Origin: Chrysopilus asiliformis
Taxonomy: Eukaryota > Arthropoda > Insecta > Diptera > Rhagionidae
Assembly (NCBI GenBank): GCA_964034945.1
Contig: OZ035962.1
Location: 111,512,234 to 111,576,233 of the forward strand
DNA length: 64,000 bases
Direction of reading: 5' to 3'
Within the stretch, counting starts at the first letter, position 1. Every line of letters starts with the position of its first letter. The notes under the pieces were generated by a model. That model was not told where the DNA came from. It saw nothing but the letters and a program-made list of their open reading frames with translations, and did no database searches. Made by a program: the position numbers and the translations under genes. Shown here one piece after another: positions 57,417-64,000 of the stretch.

Positions 57417-58892
57417 TACACTCATAATCATACAATGCAGACGGCTTCTGTTTTCTTGCTGTTTATGCACATTCATACTCCTTCGATTTTCACAACTGCA
57501 TACAGCGCATAAATACAGCATCGATTATAAGTGGCTCCTCATGTTGTTGGTTTTTTCTCAATAATTTCTTTCGTGTGTACTTTTTATCCATTTGAAAAAC
57601 ACCCTAAAGGTTGCATTGTTATTTTTTTTGTCCTCTGCAACCAGACGAAGAACTAAAATGATGATAGCTGCGGATGGAACAACATACGAAACATATGTAG
57701 ATAGTTTACAGATGTGGTTAGCATAAATTCTGTATGTTGTTAACATACACACGTATGGAATTCTGTAGGACCCGCACAATCTTCGGCCAGATCCGACCAT
57801 GTATAGAATTCTATAGTGGTGAGAGCCACCTATATTGGAAACCTTAACGTAACGTCAGTTAGAAAATTGCAGTGTCAGCGGTTCGTGATCAAGGAATGAA
57901 TACGCGTCTCAACGTTGTCAAGATGAGTGTTGCATTTTTGTGGCATCATGCAAATTCTGTAAACTATCCCGCATGCCCCCCTTTTTCCATAGTCGTCTTT
58001 GTGCCAACATTGGAGACCATCAAGTGCAGAAACATAAATAGATAGCCTCGAGCCAAGGGCACAGTGCAAATAAAGTGGTGGAGAAGCCGTGACCATGGGA
58101 CGGACGTTGAAGCTGCTGGAAGTTGCAAGACCGGGAATCGGGAATGATAGTCCAACCAAACCAATGCAGTCTAAAGTCATGGGATTCAAAGTAAAGAACA
58201 AACTCGCCTAATGTCCGTTGACAGGATAGGATGGATAGATAGGCAACCTTGACTACATGGTTTGTCTCCTGGTCTCATCGCATCCCATTCCAATTCCCGT
58301 CTATCCTGTCTTCTGTCTCCGATCGCCTACTTTTTTTCCCTGGTGCTATCACGGTCTCGCTTAGGCATGAAATTCGTATACCCAGTAAAAATCTTTTCAA
58401 GCAGACGTCTATAGACGAACAAGCAAATAAATGGACTGTCGTTACAGTCTCGACAAACTGGCTGTGGATTCAAGATTTTTAAACTGTTTTCTAAAAAAGG
58501 AGGAAGCAGAAGTAACCAATACTGTTAAGTAAATGTTTGCCATACGATGTAGAAAATTACAAATTCTATTGGGATGATTTGTACGAGAATGAGTACAAGT
58601 AATAAACATTGACACTGGAATTTCTGCAAACGCACAGCGATCGAACGTGAAAGAGATTTGTAATAAAATAGTGCTGTCGTGTTTTTAATTTAAATTTCCA
58701 GTTAATTTTATAATCTTTACTTCACATTGGAGTTTCGTTAAAAGATTATTTTGTTTAATTATTTATTTTTATCGGGGTTTCAATATTTTAAAAATATTGC
58801 AAATTAATTATGATTCCAAATTCTTGTAAAACTTTAGTTGCAGGTGCGGCAGTGGAGAAGAAAATTGGTGCGAAATTTCCATTTTGGCTTGC
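57417..58892. other. Unassigned, relatively GC-rich stretch
   Basis: Between 57780 and 58340 the base composition is richer in G+C, and overlapping frames of 66-108 codons are open on the minus strand. They lack a recognisable domain or splice signals. A degraded coding sequence is possible but unproven. Confidence 0.3.
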
Positions 58893-58900
58893 CCTTATCC

Positions 58901-59767
58901 AAGCGATTTTCAACCTGTGGGGCGCGCCCCCCTAGGGGGGCGCGAGTACATTTGAGGGGGGGCGCGAGCATATCCAAGACAAAATATTTAAAAAAGTTTA
59001 TTAATTGACTGAAAGGAAAGTACATACCCACATACAAAACAAAATACATTTCGACATAATATTTAATAATTAACTTATTAACTTACGCTTGGAGCACAAT
59101 GAACGCGAAACCAGCGCGAAACCAACGCAACTACAACACTCTGAACTGTCACGCAGTGCAAAATTCTAGCGGCAGAGCACAATGGCAGCTCGTGAAGTAG
59201 TACAAGTGACATAATATAAAGTGGTATAAACTTGGAAAAATTACAAAAATAGATAATTTTGAAGCGACAATTTGCTTTGTTGGTCTTTATCTTTGTTATT
59301 TGCACTAAGGCTATCAATTTTTCCTCGAACGGCATTTTTCCAACCTCACTTTATGAACTGTCAACGCAGAATTCTGCGGCAAAGTTAGAAGTTTGCAAAC
59401 TTTTGTGTTGCGGTTACGTTGTAGCTGCGTTCTAGCGTTCACTGTGCTCACTTCAAACATTTTGTGGGAACCAAACAGTTTCTGCGCCAGTTTCGCGTCG
59501 GTTTCGCGTCCATTGTGATTTCAGGGTTAAAACAACTTCTCGCGAAATCGCAAAAATGACGCAAGAGCAATAAAAAGGCACCGGATTCTTGTTTTGTCAA
59601 CGCTGAGGATCGGTGTTGCCAAATGTCAATAAATTACTGTTTTCTTGGTAATTTGTGTTTAAAATTAGGGTAGTAGTGTAGGTTTGGCGCCAAAATACTC
59701 AAATTACGTTATTATTGTATACATTTTATGTTTTGGGCCGCGAATACTGAAAGGTTGAGAAACGCTG
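58901..59767. mobile_element. Non-autonomous hAT-like element with 8-bp target duplication
   Basis: Target duplications CCTTATCC stand at 58893-58900 and 59768-59775. The right end read inward is CAGCGTTTCTCAACC and the left end is the related AAGCGATTTTCAACC. A GC-rich palindrome (GGGGCGCGCCCCCCTAGGGG) lies near the left end and GGGCCGCGA near the right. There is no transposase. A fold-back element is nested inside at 59095-59517. Confidence 0.75.
59095..59517. mobile_element. Fold-back element nested in the hAT-like element
   Basis: The left arm CACAATGAACGCGAAACCAG and the right arm, inverted, CACAATGGACGCGAAACCGA match over about 33 bp, each with a doubled GCGAAACC. Inside, GCAAAATTCTAGCGGCA and GCAGAATTCTGCGGCA form a second related pair. 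Target duplication is unresolved. Confidence 0.55.
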
Positions 59768-59923
59768 CCTTATCCGGTTTATTCAGGGTTTTTTTTCGGA
59801 CCCTTATTTTAGCCTTTTCGGACTCTTATTTTAGCCTTTTCGAACCCCTTCCTAATAGCATTTACGGTTTATGTCACCTGTCTGTCACTATTTCCACTTT
59901 TATCTTGAACAAAAGTTTCTTTA

Positions 59924-60050
59924 GGCCCGTTTGCACGCACTATTCTTAAAAAATTAAGTTGCGGTTAGCTTACTTAAATCGTAGAAATTCTGGGACTTGA
60001 ATAATTAAAGCTGTACATAAGTTGCTAAGTTTCGCTGGTGCAAACGGGCC
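59924..60050. mobile_element. 127-bp PIF/Harbinger-like MITE
   Basis: TTA stands at 59921-59923 and 60051-60053. Perfect 13-bp terminal inverted repeats are GGCCCGTTTGCAC / GTGCAAACGGGCC. Trinucleotide TTA duplication and a GG start are characteristic of PIF/Harbinger. Non-coding. Confidence 0.75.
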
Positions 60051-60053
60051 TTA

Positions 60054-61030
60054 GTGTATTTCTTTTAGTTCGCGTTTTTCGATAGTTGATAAAATTATTA
60101 TAAGAACATCTTTTGTTTGCGGGTTTAGCAGGACAGGGGGTCAGAAGTGAGAGAAGATGGCGATTTTTTACGGGTTATATGCTATTTAAAGAGTCCTCTA
60201 TCCAGTGAAGCGAACCACATAAAGACCTATTAACAGGTTAGCAAGATAGCAGGTGCGAGGGTCAGAGGGAAGGGGAACTCCTACTGCAAACATGGTTCAA
60301 AGTCCTCCGTTAAAGGGTTGGAAAGTTAGAGGGGGACATCCTTCTACAACCGAGCGCATATACTCTTCTTTTTTGAAAAATCGCATAAATAATTGTTAAA
60401 AGAAAACTTTTATAAAAAAAAATTAAAAAAATATTCTCAAACGACAATTCAAAAATAGATTAAAATGCCTTTCTTTCGTTTTCCATGATAGTCTAATTTC
60501 CGTAGATAAATTTTCCAATTCATTTTTTTCAACTAAATATGTAGAGGTCTGAAATTTCATTCCGAAAAAGGTTTCTTCCTTTTCGTTTAACTGAATAGAA
60601 GTTTCAAATACATTCTCGTAAAATCCAGGAAATCACAAAAAAATAATGTAAAACAACAACACTGCCACCTGTAATGAGATACGTTAAAAGCAGAGGAGTA
60701 ATTTTCATGTAATTATAGTAAATTGTTTGTACAACATTGAAGTGTAGTCCTGGCTGCGCACACCTTCTCTATCTGTTCATCTATTTACCTGCCCAAGGTG
60801 TTGTTTTGTGTTGTTATTCATCTAATAGAAATTGAGGTTTACATGACAACATCGAATCCCTCGCAATTTGTGCTTTAAGGAAACAAATGTTTATCAATTC
60901 AGGTATGTTGGCTATAAGAATCGTGTATATTTTTTTTTCCACCTACAGACGTACATAATGAAAAGTAAAACTTTAACAAAGAACATAAGGGGTAGCTAAA
61001 AAAGAAATTGTCCAAGTGGACTTTTAATGG
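60054..61030. other. No supported gene
   Basis: The part 60120-60350 is a family H fragment (CTCTATCCAGTGAAGC, AGCAAGATAGCAGGTGCGAG). The rest is AT-rich. Confidence 0.4.
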
Positions 61031-61035
61031 GACAC

Positions 61036-61042
61036 TATAAAA
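61036..61042 (+). promoter_or_regulatory. TATA box-like site of the gene relic at 61088
   Basis: CTATAAAAA occurs about 50 bp before the likely start region, with a CAGT initiator-like motif about 20 bp further on. A second CTATAAAA lies at 61079. Position supports promoter use, but this is inference. Confidence 0.35.
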
Positions 61043-61087
61043 ACGTCTGTGGCAGTAATTACTAACCGTTGTATTAGGCTATAAAAT

Positions 61088-61505
61088 GTGATTCTTTTCG
61101 TAACCATTTTTGTTGCTACTTCATATAGTTTTCTGAGTCTACAGGCACCCGGAAAGATTTACGACATAAACTCGGCTTCCTTTGAGAACATTATTTCATT
61201 GAAGAAAGCTCCAAAAAAAATCTATGCCGGCAATGGTGTCCATTTCAGGCAATATGGACAGAATTTATGCTCAGCAGGGGAAAAAAAATCCATTTAATTT
61301 CTAGAGTGAATTTCGGTTTTGAGTTTGGTATACCTGATGGTGAATGGACACGACTACGAAGAATTCGTTCTAAAACAACAATAAAACACATGTTGCTGTT
61401 TAATAGTTTTACAACTTTTAACCGCGAGAAAAAATTTTTTGAGTCAGTTTTTTTTTCTTTCGATTTGCATAATTCTCGGAAATGGCTTCCAGCACAAATG
61501 GACTA
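61088..61505 (+). pseudogene. Small secreted-protein gene with two frame breaks
   Basis: The first frame reads a hydrophobic leader (ILFVTIFVATSYSFLSLQ), then KIYDINSASFENIISLKKAP and VHFRQYGQNLCSAGEKK. It has no ATG in frame; the nearest ATG (61085) is two bases out. At the A-run near 61280 the frame stops, and the next frame continues with ISRVNFGFEFGIPDGEWTRL and on to a stop at 61504-61506. Poly(A) signals AATAAA follow at 61560 and 61567, and a TATA-like box precedes it. The whole looks like a compact transcription unit of about 135 codons. It may be a young pseudogene, or a real gene with sequencing errors in homopolymers. Family unknown. Confidence 0.45.
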
Positions 61506-61572
61506 AAGCTAAATCATATGAAAGAATTATAGCTTTTAAATTTACTACATCGGACAGCCAATAAAAAATAAA

Positions 61573-62500
61573 CTGTCAAGAACATAATTACGAGATTAAC
61601 ACGGGTATATTTATATTTCTGTCTGTATAGTTGCATATGTTATTTAACACAACATATGTTGTCCAGGTGAACGATTAATAATAGTTTTATCTTGATTTAA
61701 AACTCCACAAGGTGCACTCGTAAAATCTACACATGTTCACGCGATTTTTTTTTTGAATTCAAGCGATAAGCAGGTTATGTTAAACTCGACCAGGTGAAAA
61801 AAGCGAGCAGAAAATTTACCCCGCCCAACAGTCAGAACTCGGGGGAGAAAAAAATCAGCAACTAATTATGTGTAAATCAGTTACACTAGCATAGCTACCT
61901 GGCGGATATTCACCGATGAACCTGGAAAATTTAATAACTGAAAAATCGGTTTAAAATTTCAGTTTAGTTAATAATTAATTTTTTTCCGTGCATATTTTTT
62001 TATTGCCGTTTTCACTATCATGACATCATGGTAATTAATAATAAAGTTCTTTATAGATGTTCGTGTTGTGAAAATAAAAATTACGATGAATTTTAAATGT
62101 GGCTCAAAATTCAAGTTCACAAAAGTAGCGACTTTAATTTATGCGGTTATAATTTTATGGTTATGATTATTGTGGGAAAAATTGACCACTGTCGATTGTT
62201 TTGGATGCAAAAAATTTCGCACAATTTTTGGCAATGTTTTTATTTACAGCTCAACGGAAGTAGTTTTCAGAGAAAAATTATTTGTTTGGTTTTTTTATTG
62301 TAAAAAAGCATAATTAAGAGTTTTTATGAGTATATTTTCATAATCATAATTATTAAAATGATAAAATTAAATTTTATTGTCCAAAACACACAGATGTGCT
62401 CGCAGTTTGTGGGCGGAAAAGTTTGGTAAGAATTTAGCTAAGCAAAAAATGACTTTTTTACGTAGCCAAAGTGTGGGAAAAGACCAAGTAGTGCTTTTAT
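61573..62500. other. No supported gene
   Basis: AT-rich with short frames only. The 68-codon frame at 62097-62303 has no support. Confidence 0.4.
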
Positions 62501-63580
62501 ATTTATACCCGTATGGTGAAACCAAAGGGTATACTAACTTTGCCTTACCGTTTGTAACGCTAAGATCCCGTCATCACACACAAAAATGAATTACACCAGT
62601 GTGTTTAGAGTGATAAAAAAAGTTGAATTTTGCATGTCCGTCCGTCTGTCTGTCCGTCTGTCTGTCCGTCTGTCTGTCCGTCTGTCTGTCCGTCTGTCTG
62701 TCCGTCTGTCTGTCCGTCTGTCCGTCTGTCTGTCCGTCTGTCTGTCCGTCTGTCTGTCCGTCTGTCTGTCCGTCTGTCTGTCCGTCTCTCTGTCCGTCTG
62801 TCTGTCCGTCTGTCTGTCCGTCTGTCTGTCCGTCTGTCTGTCCGTCTCTCTGTCCGTCTGTCTGTCCGTCTGTCTGTCCGTCTGTCTGTCCGTCTGTCTG
62901 TCCGTCTGTCTGTCCGTCTGTCTGTCCGTCTGTCTGTCCGTCTGTCTGTCCGTCTGTCTGTCCGTCTGTCTGTCCGTCTGTCTGTCCGTCTGTCTGTCCG
63001 TCTGTCTGTCTGTCTGTCCGTCTGTCTGTCCGTCTGTCTGTCCGTCTGTCTGTCCGTCTGTCTGTCCGTCTGTCTATCCGTCTGTCTGTCTGTCTGTCCG
63101 TCTGTCTGTCCGTCTGTCTGTCCGTCTGTCTGTCCGTCTGTCTGTCCGTCTGTCTGTCCGTCTGTCTGTCCGTCTGTCTGTCCGTCTGTCGGTCTGTGGC
63201 GCGGATTGCGGGAGCACCGATTGAGCTACAGACTTGAAATTTTGCGCAGATCCGTTTTTCGTAAAATGCGAGGCTAAGTTCGTTCATGGGCAAAAATGGA
63301 CCATTAGGGGCGGTACCCCTCATACGAACGAAAACGGTTATTGGGAATATCTCAAAAACGGTGCATCTTACCAAAAAAGTGCAAGAACAAAAGTTATTTA
63401 GGATATGATTCTACATAAAACTTCCATACATCAAAATCCGATTGGAATAAATTTTAAAAATTCTTATGGGAAAATTTGACTTCAAAGTGGAATTTTGATA
63501 TAACGGTTCGCCGTTCACTTAAATCACCATACGGGTTTTCAATAATTGCGAGATAGGCAATTATAGCTTTTGTTATGTTT
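62501..63580 (+). repeat. Family B repeat with an expanded internal array
   Basis: It has the same ends as the other family B copies (TTTATACCCGTATGGTGAAA; AGCTTTTGTTATGTTTG). The array that is 16-80 bp in other copies is about 560 bp here. After the array come GTGGCGCGGATTGCGGGAGC and the conserved right part. Confidence 0.85.
62636..63196. repeat. 12-bp tandem array (CTGTCTGTCCGT), about 46 units
   Basis: Nearly uniform, with rare changes (CTCTCTGT at about 62786 and 62846; CTATCCGT at 63074; extra CTGT units near 63005 and 63090). All frames are open on both strands (SVCL, PSVC, DGQT and so on), which produces frames above 200 codons that are not genes. Confidence 0.95.
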
Positions 63581-64000
63581 GTTTGCTAAATTTGACATTG
63601 CCCCGACGCCATAACTGCGAGGTGGTGGTAATGAGACCTTGCTATATAAGAAGACTCGGGGTCTTTAAATTTTCGGTTTTTAAAAAAAGCCTTAAAATTT
63701 TTGGTTGTGAAAATGCAAACCTGTAAGGGCCCTGTTTACGCGTATTGTTCTCAAAAAAATTGTGCTTTTGAATTTCCTCATAACTTAACTGTTTGTTAAA
63801 GTTTTAATGAGTTTGGAGTGTAAAAACACTCCATTACACAGAGCGAAATTTCAAGAGCGAAATTGCGAAAAACTCATACTTACAAAAATGAATAGATTTA
63901 GATTTCCCTATCTCTAATATTATAAAAAGAAACTTTTCGGCAATAAATTAATCTGTCAAAACTTGTTATGGTGAAAAAGTTCCAAATTAAGGCCATACCG
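63581..64000. other. AT-rich right edge, nothing recognised
   Basis: No gene or shared repeat was recognised up to the window end. Confidence 0.4.

Noticed and set aside
57875..58201. 108-codon minus-strand frame
   Set aside because: GC-rich and open, but with no domain, start or splice signals; left as unassigned.
62574..63374. Frames of over 200 codons on both strands (SVCL, DGQT repeats)
   Set aside because: They arise from the CTGTCTGTCCGT array in a family B repeat; all frames are open because the unit has no stop codon.

Overview
This window looks like AT-rich nuclear DNA of an insect, probably a dipteran. The signs are spliceosomal introns of about 60 bp, a DUF1091-family secreted-protein gene (a family expanded in flies), insect mariner relics and many MITEs. 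The species call is inference. No bacterial operons, rRNA, tRNA or CRISPR arrays were seen.

Gene content is low. The best gene is a three-exon DUF1091 gene on the minus strand (8975-9653). Phase-compatible exons on the plus strand (12692-12864, 13199-13323, 15033-about 15241, perhaps 15437-15536) form part of a CRIM1/Crimpy-like gene whose start and end are not visible. A signal-peptide exon with a strong splice donor (CDS 39325-39400) opens a second plus-strand gene. A short secreted-protein gene at 61088-61505 has a TATA box and poly(A) signals but two frame breaks. Two weaker exon candidates lie at 15846-16065 (minus) and 49633-49726 (plus).

Most of the rest is transposable elements, many nested. 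At 4858-7508 a TTAA-flanked MITE holds a hAT element with a perfect 8-bp target duplication, which holds a mariner whose right end is an inverted copy of its left end. At 1-1038 a repeat holds a TTAA element, which holds a Helitron/Helentron-like element; two unoccupied copies of the same TTAA site occur elsewhere in the window. Two more mariners (28881-29801, 31865-32996), a second hAT (58901-59767), two PIF/Harbinger-like MITEs, and multi-copy families (here called B, C, D, E, F, H, I and J) make up most of the remainder. Long simple arrays (12-bp units at 35898 and 62636, a 17-bp unit at 46167) create long open frames that are not genes.

No cooperating gene system was found. The genes appear unrelated, and the interest lies in the history of nested and rearranged mobile DNA.
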